Source: an uncultured Holophagaceae bacterium (GTDB lineage: Bacteria > Acidobacteriota > Holophagae > Holophagales > Holophagaceae). Taken from it: 64,000 nt of DNA. The stretch covers positions 248,001 to 312,000 of the forward strand of contig CAIZZF010000008.1 in the NCBI GenBank assembly GCA_903937385.1, read 5' to 3'. A program made the translations under genes and the position numbers. Below, piece after piece: positions 45,619 through 55,874 of the stretch. Each line of letters starts with the position of its first letter. Within the stretch, counting starts at the first letter, position 1. The notes below the pieces were generated by a model, which was not told the DNA's origin, made no database searches, and was given only the letters and a program-made list of their open reading frames with translations.

Positions 45619-48600
45619 ATGGCAGGCACCTGGAACACGTTCAACGCGCCGTCGGGCGTCAAGGCCGACACGATGCTGCTCCTGACGGACGGCACTGTGC
45701 TGGTCCACGACGCGAACCGGCCTTCCCTGAGCAACACCTACGGCGGCAAGAACTGGTACCGACTGACCCCGGACAGCCACGGGGACTACCGCAATGGCAC
45801 CTGGTCCGGCGCGCTCGCGATGAACGGGCAGCGGAAGTACTTCGCCAGCGGTGTCCTGGCGGACGGGCGGGTATTCGTCGTTGGCGGCGAGTACTCGGAC
45901 GTCAACGGCGACACCGACACGAGCACAGACAACGATGGCCGCGGCGAGATCCTGGACCCGGTGACCGGCACCTGGTCTGCGATGAACAAGCCGAGCCCGG
46001 CCTTCGACTTCGTCAAGGGCGACGTGGTCTCGATCGTCCTCGGCGACGGCCGCGTGTTGTTCGGCGCGGTCGCCTCGGGAGCCACCGGACAGCGCAACGC
46101 GATCTGGGACCCGGTCACCGACACCTGGGTCGAGGCAGGTACGAGGTTCGGCACCGTCGCCAACACCAAGAAGGGGAACTCGAACGAGGAAAGCTGGTGC
46201 CTGCTGCCAAATGGCAACGTACTGACCGTACAGATCGCGGGCACGACGGCTACACAGAATGCCGAGATGTACGTCCCGGCGAACGATGAGTGGGTTACGG
46301 CCGGCCTCACCGCATCCACGCTGCCCGTCGGCACGATCGGTACCACCACGCTGAACGAGATCGGGGGCGCACTCACGCTGCTCAACGGCAAGGCTTTCTT
46401 CGTCGGTGGCAGTGGGCATACGGGGATATATACCTCAGGCGCGACGACGACCGCGAAGGGCAGCTGGGTTGCCGGTGCCGACCTGCCGGCGGATGCAAGC
46501 AACGTGAACGCACCGGCGGGGCTGCAGACTTCACTCGACGGCAGCGTCGTGATGCTGCCCAACGGGCACCTGCTGATCACCTCCGGCCCGGTCGATCCGG
46601 GCGGCCAGTTCTTCTCCGGCCCGGTGACGATCTGCGACGTCGATGAGAATGGCGCCAACCTCACGACCCAATCCAACCAGCCCACCGCCGCACCGGGTCA
46701 CACGTGGCAGTGCTGCTTCCTGCTCCTGCCGAGCGGCCACGTGCTGATGACCGGCGAGCAGAACACGATCAACGAGTACCAACCCGATGCGGCGGAGCTG
46801 ACCCCGAAGAACTCATCGCGACCCGTGCTCACGACGGCGCCGAACGCGCTCATCGCCGGTCACTCCTACCAGATCGCCGGCAAGCAGCTGAACGGCCTCA
46901 CCCATGCCAACGGCTATGGCGATGATCGCCAGAACGCCACCAACTACCCGCTTCTGCGGCTGACGAACGCCTCGGGCGATGTGCGGTATCTCCGCACCCA
47001 CAGCTTCTCGACCATGGCGATCGCGACGGAGAACGCCATTGTCACAGCGGTCGTCGACGTGCCGTCGAACCTGCCGCCCGGGACGTGGAGCCTGGAGGTC
47101 GTTGCCAACGCGATCGCATCAACGCCCTTGACGGTCGGTGTCGGCACCCGCGACTGCTTCCTCGTGATGGACCGCTCGACCGCGGGTCAGGGCGAGGTGC
47201 AGGCGCTGATCGCGTTGAACGGGGCGCCGGCCGTCATCGACCCGGCAATCTTCCTGGTGGTAGAGGGCTTCACCCCCAACGAGCTCGGCCTGACGATGGC
47301 AAACCTCGCCTCGCCCCCGATCGTCCCTTTGTTCCTGCCGCCGCTCACCGGCCTCCACGTCGTCCAGCGCGGCGCCGTGCTGCCGGAGGACCCGAGCCTG
47401 CCCCCGAACGTGCCCCAGCGGTTCACGTTCCCGTTTGTGCTGCAGTTTGACGATGCGAGCATGTTCAACTTCACTGGCGACTTCCAGGACCTCACGGTGG
47501 TGGCGATCCTCAGTGCCGGCGGTCAGGCGGTGGCGAATGGCGGCGTCCTGCGGCTGCTCAAGTCACCCGATCCCTACCTCCTCGACGGTGACCCCGGTCG
47601 CAATATCGACTGGTGGACGAGCATCGACATCCGCGTCTTCCAGGTCGCGGATGGCGGTCAGCGCTTCGGCGCGACCCTCTCAGCCAGTGCTCCGGCGGGG
47701 ACCGCGGCGACCGGCTTCATCCAGAGTGTGCTGAACAACCTCAACGCCCATCCGGCCCTCGCCAGCGAGTTCGACGCGATCGATCCGCATGAAGGAAACG
47801 AGCTGCTGACGCTCGCACCGACCGACGGCGCCGGCCACCGGGTGTTCAACTTCGCGGTGGCGAAGGTGCGTCTGCGCGACCTCAATCAGGATGCATCAAA
47901 CGTCCGGGCATTCTTCCGACTGTGGCCCGCCCAGCAGACGAACGCGGTGCACGACCCGACGACACTCTATCGGACGTTCGTCTCCGGCCCGCGGCACGTG
48001 CCGCTGCTCGGCCGGCAGGGCGACGAGATCGCGACGATACCGTTCTTTGCGTCGCCTCGCGTTGACGCCGCGACGGTGAGCATGACGACGCAGATGGACC
48101 TGCCCAACGTGCGCACCATGGTGCATGACAGCCTGGGCGCCGAGGTCTTCGCCTACTTCGGGATCTGGCTCGATATCAACCAGCCGGGCGACCTGCGCTT
48201 CCCGGCGCGGCTGCTCGGCACCACCCCGGCCAACCTGCCTGACGGCCCATTCGTGGGCACCGGTCCGCTGCTGTCCATCCAGCAGCACGTGCGCAGCCTG
48301 CACCAGTGTCTGATTGTCGAGTTGGAGCTCGACGGTCAGTCGATCCCGAACTGGGCTGACCCGTCGACCTCCGACAAGCTCGCGCAGCGCAACCTGACCT
48401 TCGTCGGCGTGCCCAATCCGGGCGTCATCGGCTCCCGCGTCGCTCCGCAGACGGTGCAGATCCGCCCGACCCCCGCAGCGCCGCCCGACGGGCGACCCGA
48501 CGAGCTGATGATCGCCTGGGGCAACGTCCCCGCCGGCACCCACGCGTCCATCTACCTCCCGACGGTCGATGCCGCTACCGCGCTCGACTGGGCGAAACAG

Positions 48601-49500
48601 ATGTATGTCTCGAACAGGTTGATGCTCGTCGATGAGCACACCCTCGCCTGCGAGGCGGGCGGGGTGACGTTCATCCCGGTACCTGGTGCGTCGGCCGTCG
48701 ATCACGTCGGGCTGCTGTCGGTAGAGCTGCCGCCGACGGTGCACAAGGGCGAGCGCTACTCGGTGCGGGTCCGCCAGATCACCGGTGCCCGCTTCGGTGC
48801 CGGACGTCAGGTCGAGGTCGGCACGAAGGTGGTCGGCAAGAAGGACGGCTTGCGGGTGGCGATCGGCGGTACCGCACCGGACGTGCTGCTGCGATCCTTC
48901 GCGGCCGCCTCGCACAAGGGCTTCCTGTACCGCCGAACGATTGGTGCATTCGGGCTCGAGATCCCCGTCAGCACCAGGAAGCTGATGCTGGGCAATGAGG
49001 AGCGCACGCTCTCAATCCTGCGCCACATCGAGCAGTCCGTGCCGATCGAGACGAAGTGGTGGCCGGTGTTCCGGCGCTACGTTGACGCCTATGTCGGCCG
49101 CGTAGCCGGCATGGGTGGCGATCCGACCCGCGTCGTCCCGACGGGTGACGGCGACTGGAAACACCCGGGCAAGCACCAAGGGCACGATGGTCACTGCGAT
49201 CACGACGGACACGGTAAGGACGAGCACGATCACGACGGGCCCGGCGAGTGTTGCGACGACGACGCTGGGCGCGAGGCCGTGACCGGCAAGGTGGTGGCCC
49301 TGCGCTATGACCACTTCGGTGACTTCACCGGCTTCGTCATCGAGACCGGGCACGATCACCACGTCGTCGTCTGCAGTGCGGAGGGGCGCGTCCAGCGGTT
49401 GGCCCACCAGGCGTGGGTGAACCGAGCCATCGTTCGGGTCCACCTGCTCGCCGGTGACCGCCTCGCATCGCTCTCGTTCGCCGGTGAAGTCGACGCATGA
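45619..49500 (+). CDS. kelch/galactose-oxidase-like protein with His/Asp-rich segment
   Basis: 1,293 residues from the ATG at 45619 (AGGAGGG upstream). The N-terminal 400 residues are kelch-type beta-propeller blades (LLTDGTVLVHDA, VLADGRVFVVGGEYS, LPNGNVLTVQ, LLNGKAFFVGGSG, LPSGHVLMTG), followed by a galactose-oxidase/DUF1929-type C-terminal domain (SYQIAGKQLNGLTHANGYGDDRQNATNYPLLRL). Residues about 540-1170 are an unfamiliar beta-rich region. A segment near residue 1180 is dense in His, Asp and Cys (HQGHDGHCDHDGHGKDEHDHD), probably metal-binding. There is no signal peptide. The active-site residues of a true copper-radical oxidase were not seen with confidence. Codon choice (many CGC/GCG/GAC in runs) looks different from neighbours. 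Confidence 0.85.
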   Translation: MAGTWNTFNAPSGVKADTMLLLTDGTVLVHDANRPSLSNTYGGKNWYRLTPDSHGDYRNGTWSGALAMNGQRKYFASGVLADGRVFVVGGEYSDVNGDTDTSTDNDGRGEILDPVTGTWSAMNKPSPAFDFVKGDVVSIVLGDGRVLFGAVASGATGQRNAIWDPVTDTWVEAGTRFGTVANTKKGNSNEESWCLLPNGNVLTVQIAGTTATQNAEMYVPANDEWVTAGLTASTLPVGTIGTTTLNEIGGALTLLNGKAFFVGGSGHTGIYTSGATTTAKGSWVAGADLPADASNVNAPAGLQTSLDGSVVMLPNGHLLITSGPVDPGGQFFSGPVTICDVDENGANLTTQSNQPTAAPGHTWQCCFLLLPSGHVLMTGEQNTINEYQPDAAELTPKNSSRPVLTTAPNALIAGHSYQIAGKQLNGLTHANGYGDDRQNATNYPLLRLTNASGDVRYLRTHSFSTMAIATENAIVTAVVDVPSNLPPGTWSLEVVANAIASTPLTVGVGTRDCFLVMDRSTAGQGEVQALIALNGAPAVIDPAIFLVVEGFTPNELGLTMANLASPPIVPLFLPPLTGLHVVQRGAVLPEDPSLPPNVPQRFTFPFVLQFDDASMFNFTGDFQDLTVVAILSAGGQAVANGGVLRLLKSPDPYLLDGDPGRNIDWWTSIDIRVFQVADGGQRFGATLSASAPAGTAATGFIQSVLNNLNAHPALASEFDAIDPHEGNELLTLAPTDGAGHRVFNFAVAKVRLRDLNQDASNVRAFFRLWPAQQTNAVHDPTTLYRTFVSGPRHVPLLGRQGDEIATIPFFASPRVDAATVSMTTQMDLPNVRTMVHDSLGAEVFAYFGIWLDINQPGDLRFPARLLGTTPANLPDGPFVGTGPLLSIQQHVRSLHQCLIVELELDGQSIPNWADPSTSDKLAQRNLTFVGVPNPGVIGSRVAPQTVQIRPTPAAPPDGRPDELMIAWGNVPAGTHASIYLPTVDAATALDWAKQMYVSNRLMLVDEHTLACEAGGVTFIPVPGASAVDHVGLLSVELPPTVHKGERYSVRVRQITGARFGAGRQVEVGTKVVGKKDGLRVAIGGTAPDVLLRSFAAASHKGFLYRRTIGAFGLEIPVSTRKLMLGNEERTLSILRHIEQSVPIETKWWPVFRRYVDAYVGRVAGMGGDPTRVVPTGDGDWKHPGKHQGHDGHCDHDGHGKDEHDHDGPGECCDDDAGREAVTGKVVALRYDHFGDFTGFVIETGHDHHVVVCSAEGRVQRLAHQAWVNRAIVRVHLLAGDRLASLSFAGEVDA

Positions 49501-49638
49501 GCTCTCAAGAGGGAATGATTTGGCGTTCTCTTGTTCGGCTTTAGAGGCAACACCTTTCCCTTCGAACCCTCCAGTCATCTTCCGGGACCCCGGGACAGTT
49601 GGCATTGGCATCAACCTTCACTTGACTAGGAGCGACCC

Positions 49639-51843
49639 ATGCCCGGTCCCATTATCCACATGAGCAATGCCCGACATACGGCCCGCCTCCTCAAGGCCAA
49701 GGGCTACCAGCCGAGGCCCTACTCGGAGTCCCGGACCAAGGATCGCCCCAGGGACATTGATCCCGCCTGGACCGGCGCGGACCCCAGGGACCTGGGGAAG
49801 GTCATGACGGAGCATCCGAACTTCGCGGCCATCGGCGCCATCGGCCCGGACCTGTTCTTCTTCCTGCCCGATTTCCGGAACCTCAACCCGGCCAACGTCA
49901 AAGATCTGTCGATTCCCACCGCCACCGTGCTCATGAACATCCTGGGCTTTCTCGAGAGTGCCTACGCCGCGCTGGATCCCTACCTGTCCAAGTGGGAGCA
50001 CTACCTCGGTCCGATCAGCGAAGACACGGGCGAGGAGATGAGCCGCCTGACCGGGGGGCTCTCGGAGACGGTGGGCGACATCTCCGGAGAGCTGAGCGGG
50101 ATCCTCATCACGCTCATCGAGAACTTCGTGGTCAAGCGGGTGGATTTTCTGGGGTTCTTCAGCCTGGGCCTGGACCATGGCTGGGACGATCAGTCCTACT
50201 TCTGGTCGGACATGCTGCACTACCGCCGGACGGCGGAGTTCGGCCGCCAGCTCTGGTACCTGGCGGATGGTCAGGACGACGACCAGCTGCGCGCCTACGC
50301 CCTGGGCTACCTGACCCATGTGGCCGCAGACACCACGGGCCACCCCTTCGTGAACGCAGTCTCGGGAGGCCCCTACCGCACCCACTGGACTCGGCACCAC
50401 CTCACCGAGAATCACCTGGACGCCTGGTGGTACATCGCCGACCCGGACGCTGCCGCACCCAACAAAGTCCCGGGCTACACCCAGGTGACTGAATCAGCCA
50501 TTTATTACGACATTGCGTTCAGTGAGAGTGCAGACAATGCCCCGGTGCCCCGCCCCTCCTTCCCCGGAGGGCACACGATGCGGGACAACTGGATCCGCCG
50601 TCGCCTGCTGGACATCGACTCCGCCCTGCCCGACAGCGTGGCCCAGCTGCTGCTGGATGCCATCGACAAGATCTACTACACCGCGGGCGTACCTCATCCC
50701 CAGATTCTGGAGCCGGACGGCAAGCCGGACCTGGACAGCCTCAAGAACATGTACGACCTCTTCTTCCGGCTGCAGAAGCTGATGACGGTGGATGGCTTCA
50801 ACCACGAGCCCCCGGACCCACCCGACGTGTTCCCCAACCTGGATTTCCCGGTCATGACCGACCCCGCGGGAGATTCGGCGCCGGGTTCGTCGGATGGCGG
50901 CAGTTTCTGGGACGACCTGCTGGACTTTGTCCTGTCGGTGATCGCGGCCATCGCCTACCTGGCCGAAGTGGCCCTCTACCTTGCTTCTCTGCCCTGGGCC
51001 GTGCTCGCCGATGTCCTGACCTGGCCCCTGCGCCTCGGACTCTATTACGCCCTGGAGCTGCCACTCTTCCACATGCTGAAGAACTTCCGGGCCGTCATGG
51101 TGATGATGGGTTACTTCCTGCCCATGAAGGACGAGATCTCACCGAGCATGATCCGGGTTGGGAACCTGGCTCAGAAGAACTTCGATCAGGTGCTCTCGGA
51201 GATGGGTGATGTCTTCGGAGCAATGAACACGCCGACGGATGCACTGGACACCTCCCAGAGCTACCGGGACGAGCTCTACCCCCGTCGCCTGAACGACAAG
51301 GACTATCGCCAGCCCTGGAACTACCCGACCTGGAGTGCGACCGAGGGCCCCGCCACCACGGCCAGTCCCTACGCCCAAGGTGCCGATCCCTCGGCGCTCT
51401 TCCTGGAGCAGGATCCGGATCCGTACATTCGCTTCGGCCTCGAACACGCAGACACACCCGCGGCCGCTGACAGTGTGGCAAGAAGCGGCCAACTGAGCCC
51501 CGCCCGGAGCCTGGGCAGCTGCGTTGGGTTCTCCCGATACACCCTGTGGCTGGCTTCCCGCGATCTCAAGCAGGGGCGCGAGCGGACCGTGCAGATGACG
51601 AACTGGAACCTGGATTCGGACCGGGGCTACGGCTACCACTGCTGGGACTTCAACCGCCGGAGCGACGCGCCCCCCCTGGACGACCCGAACTGGCACAAGT
51701 TCCAGCCCCCCTGCGTCTGGCCGCCCCAGGCCGATGCTCCGGCCGTCTATTCACCCGACGTGGATCAGAAGATCCACTGGGTCGGCGTGGGCCTTGTGGA
51801 CCCGGGCTGCGGCGAGGCGCCCAGCCCCCCTCCGATCAAATGA
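49639..51843 (+). CDS. zinc-dependent phospholipase C-like protein
   Basis: 734 residues from the ATG at 49639 with TAGGAG before it. The Zn_dep_PLPC features are present: an N-terminal 'HMSNARHTARLLKAKGY', GAIGPDLFFFLPD, LDHGWDDQSYF, then YALGYLTHVAADTTGHPF with the HxxxDxxxH-type zinc ligands and TRHHLTENHLDAWWY. A hydrophobic stretch (about residues 430-500) may associate with a membrane. The C-terminal 200 residues are unknown. No signal peptide is evident. It follows the kelch gene by 138 bases and probably belongs to the same functional group. Confidence 0.88.
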   Translation: MPGPIIHMSNARHTARLLKAKGYQPRPYSESRTKDRPRDIDPAWTGADPRDLGKVMTEHPNFAAIGAIGPDLFFFLPDFRNLNPANVKDLSIPTATVLMNILGFLESAYAALDPYLSKWEHYLGPISEDTGEEMSRLTGGLSETVGDISGELSGILITLIENFVVKRVDFLGFFSLGLDHGWDDQSYFWSDMLHYRRTAEFGRQLWYLADGQDDDQLRAYALGYLTHVAADTTGHPFVNAVSGGPYRTHWTRHHLTENHLDAWWYIADPDAAAPNKVPGYTQVTESAIYYDIAFSESADNAPVPRPSFPGGHTMRDNWIRRRLLDIDSALPDSVAQLLLDAIDKIYYTAGVPHPQILEPDGKPDLDSLKNMYDLFFRLQKLMTVDGFNHEPPDPPDVFPNLDFPVMTDPAGDSAPGSSDGGSFWDDLLDFVLSVIAAIAYLAEVALYLASLPWAVLADVLTWPLRLGLYYALELPLFHMLKNFRAVMVMMGYFLPMKDEISPSMIRVGNLAQKNFDQVLSEMGDVFGAMNTPTDALDTSQSYRDELYPRRLNDKDYRQPWNYPTWSATEGPATTASPYAQGADPSALFLEQDPDPYIRFGLEHADTPAAADSVARSGQLSPARSLGSCVGFSRYTLWLASRDLKQGRERTVQMTNWNLDSDRGYGYHCWDFNRRSDAPPLDDPNWHKFQPPCVWPPQADAPAVYSPDVDQKIHWVGVGLVDPGCGEAPSPPPIK

Positions 51844-51916
51844 GCCCGCTACCGTCCTGCAAGCCCAGCCAGACGGCCCCCAGCTCCCCATCGCCGAGTC
51901 TCCCCGAGAGGTGTCC

Positions 51917-53230
51917 ATGATCCGCAGAACCTGTCTTCATCGTTGCGCTTGCCCCTGTCATGCGTCCGTCAAGACCCACAAAGAACCCCTGTGCGATTGT
52001 GGCGGGCCACTGAAACCCCCGCGCAGCGGGTGCCCGGGACCACGTCGTCCCTGCCCCTGCCCGCCCCCCGAAATCTGCCCGCAGCCAGGCACAGTGGACC
52101 TCCCGCAGGATCAGCTCCCACCCACACCAACCTTCCAGCCTCGCCCCCATCCAGGCCAAGGGGGGCGGCCGGCCGCAGGTGATCCAGGGGAGATTGGCTG
52201 GGTGCAGGGCCAGATCGGCACCATCCTCCGCAAGGGCCCCCGATTCGGCAAGCGCAAGGACGAGTACCTGCCCTACCTCGTGATTCGCGCCCAGTCCAAC
52301 GACACTGGCAACCGGCCCTTCAGCGGCGTCTTCTGGGAGTCTCCCGATATCGGCGTCCTGCCTGGAGTGGAGGCCGAGACGGCCCCGCTCATGCCAGCGG
52401 ACATGGGAGGGGTGGCCGTCGCGGGTCAGCCCAACACTCTGTACGCCCACATCTGGAACCTGGGCAAGGCCCCGGCCTATCGCGTGCGAGTGGAGTTCTA
52501 CTGGTTCGATCCGAGCCTTGGGATCAGCCGCTCCGATGCCCATTTCCTGGGAGCGGCCTGGGTGGATCTGTCTGACCGCTTCACGGTCCACTCGGACTGG
52601 CGGGAGGTTGCGCAGCCCTATGGCAGCTACATGAGCCGCGGCTGCCATGCCATCGTGCGGTGCCCCGCCACCTGGGTCCCCCAGATGCTGAACAACGGCC
52701 ATGAGTGTCTCGTGGTGCGCGCGTTCGAACCGATGATGGACGCGGTGCCTCTGGCCCAGTTCTCCTCGGCGCAGGACCGCCACATCGGCCAGCGCAACCT
52801 GGCTGTGGTGGAATCACACTCCCCAGCTTTCATCGACCTGGCCCTGCAGCTGGGTCAGCCAACCCACCCCGGAGAGGCGGAAGTGGAAGTGCAGCTTGAG
52901 GGCCCGGGTGCCCTGGAATACGCGAAGCTGATCACCCATGACCGTAATCCGAGCCTGCGACCCAGTCGCCACAAAGTGGTCTATGGGCTGATGCCGCCCA
53001 GTCCTCCCGGGAGCCGGGTCCCCCCGCTGAGCGGGCTGCCCCTGGACCACGGCGCCAGGATCCTTCGCTCCCGCGAACATTTCCAGCGCGGATGCGAGCC
53101 CATGACGGTCACGTTCCACGCCGCTGCCGAGAACCTGGAGAAGTACGAAGCCCAGGTTCTGCGGATTCGCCAGAAGGTGGCCGGTGAGGTGGTGGGCGGC
53201 TACACGGTGCTGATGATCAATAAGGGCTGA
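51917..53230 (+). CDS. Cys/Pro-rich N-terminal protein of unknown function with CARDB-like beta domain
   Basis: 437 residues from the ATG at 51917, with GAGAGGTG upstream. The first 90 residues are rich in Cys and Pro (CLHRCACPCHAS, CDCGG, CPGPRRPCPCPPPEICP), perhaps a metal-binding or disulfide-linked segment. A middle domain (NTLYAHIWNLGKAPAYRVRVEFYWFDPSLG) resembles CARDB-type cell-adhesion beta domains. The rest (NGHECLVVRAFEP) is unrecognised. No signal peptide. It follows the phospholipase-like gene by 73 bases and completes a three-gene group. Confidence 0.75.
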   Translation: MIRRTCLHRCACPCHASVKTHKEPLCDCGGPLKPPRSGCPGPRRPCPCPPPEICPQPGTVDLPQDQLPPTPTFQPRPHPGQGGRPAAGDPGEIGWVQGQIGTILRKGPRFGKRKDEYLPYLVIRAQSNDTGNRPFSGVFWESPDIGVLPGVEAETAPLMPADMGGVAVAGQPNTLYAHIWNLGKAPAYRVRVEFYWFDPSLGISRSDAHFLGAAWVDLSDRFTVHSDWREVAQPYGSYMSRGCHAIVRCPATWVPQMLNNGHECLVVRAFEPMMDAVPLAQFSSAQDRHIGQRNLAVVESHSPAFIDLALQLGQPTHPGEAEVEVQLEGPGALEYAKLITHDRNPSLRPSRHKVVYGLMPPSPPGSRVPPLSGLPLDHGARILRSREHFQRGCEPMTVTFHAAAENLEKYEAQVLRIRQKVAGEVVGGYTVLMINKG

Positions 53231-53333
53231 GGATTTCTAGGAGTGCTTTGAGGCCGTAGCTGAGGTTGCTCCAAGCCAGACAGCAGTTCCTTCACGACAC
53301 CCCGTCAGCGCCAGATCCCGGCGGCTCCGTCGC

Positions 53334-54191
53334 TCACTGCGCCAGGGAAGGCTTCACCGCCAGGGCGGTGGCTTCTCCGCTGCAGTCGCGGTTGGGCTTC
53401 AGGCCTTTCCCCCGGACGATCGCAAGCTCGGCGCGGGCGGCCTCCAGGTCGGCGCGGAACGCGGGTTCGGCGTGCAGTCGGGCCAGGGTGGCCGCGGCCA
53501 TGGTGCGCCCCTGGACCACGTCGCTGTGCCAGTGGGCGTTCCCCGCGTTGCGGCTCTCGCCAAAGGCCAGGCCGCGCGCGAGGAGGGCATCGGCCTGCTC
53601 GGGGGCAAGCTCGCAGAGCACCAGCGCCCAGCCCCAGCCCGCGGCGGTGTGCCCAGACGGGTAGGAGCCATCCTTCTCCAGGAAGGCCTGCTCTGCGGGG
53701 GTGCAGATCGGCGCCTTGTTCCAGAGGAAGGGGCGGGGGCGGTTGTAGTGGTTCTTCGCGGCGTAGGTGGAGAGACCGAAGTCGGTGAGGGTGCGGCGCA
53801 GCAGCCGGTAGAGGCGCGGCGTGTCCGCCTCGGTGATCGGCGCGTTCAGGGCGCAGGAGAAGGTCGAGGCCGCGTGCGGGAAGTGCAGGTCCGCGTCGGA
53901 GGTGGCCAGCGCCCAGCGCGGGGTGTCCCGCAGTGCCAGGCTTCGCTTGCTGATCTCCTCATCGAGCGCAAGGGCGGCTGAACCAGCGACCGGGGGCGGC
54001 GGCAGGAGGGCCAGGCTGTTCGGCAGCTGCTTCGTCGTGAGGTAGCCGGGAAGAAAGCCGGGAATGAACGCAGCACCTGCGTTCGCCTGGTTCTGGGGGC
54101 TGGGGTGGGCGCCCTGGGCCGGGAGCCCCCCGAGCAGGAGCCCCAAGCCCAGGGAGAGCCGCACACCGCTGTTCGAAAAAGACAACCTCAT
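53334..54191 (-). CDS. class A (PhoN-like) acid phosphatase, PAP2 family
   Basis: 285 residues with a signal peptide (SLGLGLLLGGLPAQG). The vanadium-peroxidase-type phosphatase motifs are complete: KNHYNRPRP, SYPSGHTAAGWGWA and SRNAGNAHWHSD, the last carrying the catalytic His. It removes phosphate from organic monoesters in the periplasm. Length is about that of bacterial class A phosphatases. It lies downstream of, and on the same strand as, a glycerophosphodiesterase gene, so both may scavenge phosphate. Confidence 0.93.
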   Translation of the reverse strand: MRLSFSNSGVRLSLGLGLLLGGLPAQGAHPSPQNQANAGAAFIPGFLPGYLTTKQLPNSLALLPPPPVAGSAALALDEEISKRSLALRDTPRWALATSDADLHFPHAASTFSCALNAPITEADTPRLYRLLRRTLTDFGLSTYAAKNHYNRPRPFLWNKAPICTPAEQAFLEKDGSYPSGHTAAGWGWALVLCELAPEQADALLARGLAFGESRNAGNAHWHSDVVQGRTMAAATLARLHAEPAFRADLEAARAELAIVRGKGLKPNRDCSGEATALAVKPSLAQ

Positions 54192-54274
54192 GGGAGCTCC
54201 TTGCGCTGCGTTGACCTGAGACTCGTGCCGATTTTGCGTTCAAAGAGGAAGGATCGAAACCAAGAGGCCGAGGC

Positions 54275-55486
54275 TCAGCGCCCCCGGGACCTCAGGAAGG
54301 TGTCCCGGGCGGCGAGGGCCGTGTCGGTGAAGTCGGAGAACACACCGTCCACACCCAGGGCGAAGAAGGCGAGGTACTCGTTCTTGGGATCGGCCTGGTA
54401 GTCCCGGGCCAGGCGGCGGGACTCGTTGCGGAAGGTGTAGGGATGGACCAGCAGGCCGGCCCGGTGGGCATCGGCGATGAGCGTGGTGGGCGGTTGCAGG
54501 GTCGCATCAGCTTCGTTGATCAGGCCGTCGCCGTTGAGGTCCAGCACCTTGCCGCCGGCATCGAGGGTGCCTTTGACGGTGGTGACGTAGCGCTTCCAGG
54601 GACCGATGCCGTCCGCGTAGGTCCTGATCTCAGCCAGACCGGCCGGAGTGACCATTGCGCTGAACAGACGGCTGTCGCCGGCCCGGGTCCAGTCATAGGG
54701 GCGGTCGTAGGGAGCGACAAAGGTCAGGGCGCCTGTCCTGAGATCCACGTCATCGGCATCGATGAGCTGGATCATCCGGGTGTCGAGTCCTTTGGAGCGC
54801 AGGTACTTCAGGCTGCCCGGCTCAAAGGACTGGACGTAGATCGGCGCGCTGCGGCTGTTCCAGCCCGCGGCCTTGATCAGGGCGATGAACGTATCTTCCA
54901 GGGGCAGGCCGAGGTCCCGATGGTAGGTGGGATTCTTGGTCTCGGGATAGACGGCAATCGTGCGGCCGGTGGCGGCGCTGCGCGCCTTCACCAGGTCCAC
55001 GACCTCCTGGAAGGTGACGATCCGGAAGAGGCCGTTGTACTGCTGCGGGCGCTCTGCGTCGGTCGAGATCGCGCCCAGCGTCTTGATCTCGGCCAGGGTG
55101 AAGTCACTGGCGAACCAGCCGGTCTGGGTCTCGCCATCCACCTGGGTGGTCTTCCGGCGCCCGGCAAACTCGGCATGGCTGGCCACATCGGTGCTGATGG
55201 CCAGGTTGGGATCATGGCGGCAGATCAGGACGCCATCCTTCGTGGAGATCAGATCCATCTCCACCACATCGGCACCCAGCTCGATGGCCTTGGCGTAGGC
55301 TTCGAGGGTCTCCTCGGGCAGGTAGCCAGAGGCGCCCCGGTGGGCCACCACGATGGGGGCGCTTCCCTCGAGGGTGGGCAGGCGGCGGAGCTCGTGGTTG
55401 CCAAAACAGGCAACTTGCAGCAGGGCGCACCCGCAGAGGAGCGCCGCCGTGAGCGGAAGGGAGAACCAACGAAGGCGACGAGGCAT
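54275..55486 (-). CDS. glycerophosphodiester phosphodiesterase, lipoprotein
   Basis: 403 residues. The signal (LPLTAALLCGCALLQ) has a probable lipobox with Cys20. The GDPD TIM-barrel has HRGASGYLPEET with catalytic His49 and Arg50, the Ca-binding Glu76/Asp78 (VVEMDL), and RHDPNL with His91. An EF-hand-like loop DLNGDGLINEAD is inserted in the barrel (about residues 318-329), which is uncommon in GlpQ relatives. It cleaves glycerophosphodiesters to glycerol-3-phosphate and an alcohol. Confidence 0.93.
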   Translation of the reverse strand: MPRRLRWFSLPLTAALLCGCALLQVACFGNHELRRLPTLEGSAPIVVAHRGASGYLPEETLEAYAKAIELGADVVEMDLISTKDGVLICRHDPNLAISTDVASHAEFAGRRKTTQVDGETQTGWFASDFTLAEIKTLGAISTDAERPQQYNGLFRIVTFQEVVDLVKARSAATGRTIAVYPETKNPTYHRDLGLPLEDTFIALIKAAGWNSRSAPIYVQSFEPGSLKYLRSKGLDTRMIQLIDADDVDLRTGALTFVAPYDRPYDWTRAGDSRLFSAMVTPAGLAEIRTYADGIGPWKRYVTTVKGTLDAGGKVLDLNGDGLINEADATLQPPTTLIADAHRAGLLVHPYTFRNESRRLARDYQADPKNEYLAFFALGVDGVFSDFTDTALAARDTFLRSRGR

Positions 55487-55874
55487 GGTGGTGTTTCCCT
55501 CAAGACTGAATCAAGAGTACCTGCTTATCTGCCACGGTCAGCATCATCACCCCCAAGACTCACGGCGGAACCCACGATGACGCTGAGGAGCACGAACGCC
55601 CCACCCCTGAAAGAGGTTGAAAATGGCAACAGTGGCCAGTCCCTTTTCAACCCACCAGCTGGGGGGTTAATTCCCCAACCCTTTGATCGAGATTTGAAAT
55701 CAAAGAGCCAAGGATCCCCGCCAGATTTCTGTTTGTCTCATGTATCGCCTCAGGAGATGCCGAGAAGAGACCAAGAGCAAGGTCATACTCTTCGAACTTC
55801 GAAACTGGACGTTGGGGAACCTCTACCTAGACTGGGTCAGTTTTTCTAAGCTATTATCTGGACGAGGCTTAACG
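55487..55874. other. intergenic region before the channel operon
   Basis: 388 bases between divergent genes. The frame of the next gene extends upstream to 55740, but the ATG at 55875 has the better position and only a weak GAGG before it. No repeat or hairpin is supported. It presumably holds the promoter of the four-gene operon at 55875-61768. Confidence 0.45.
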
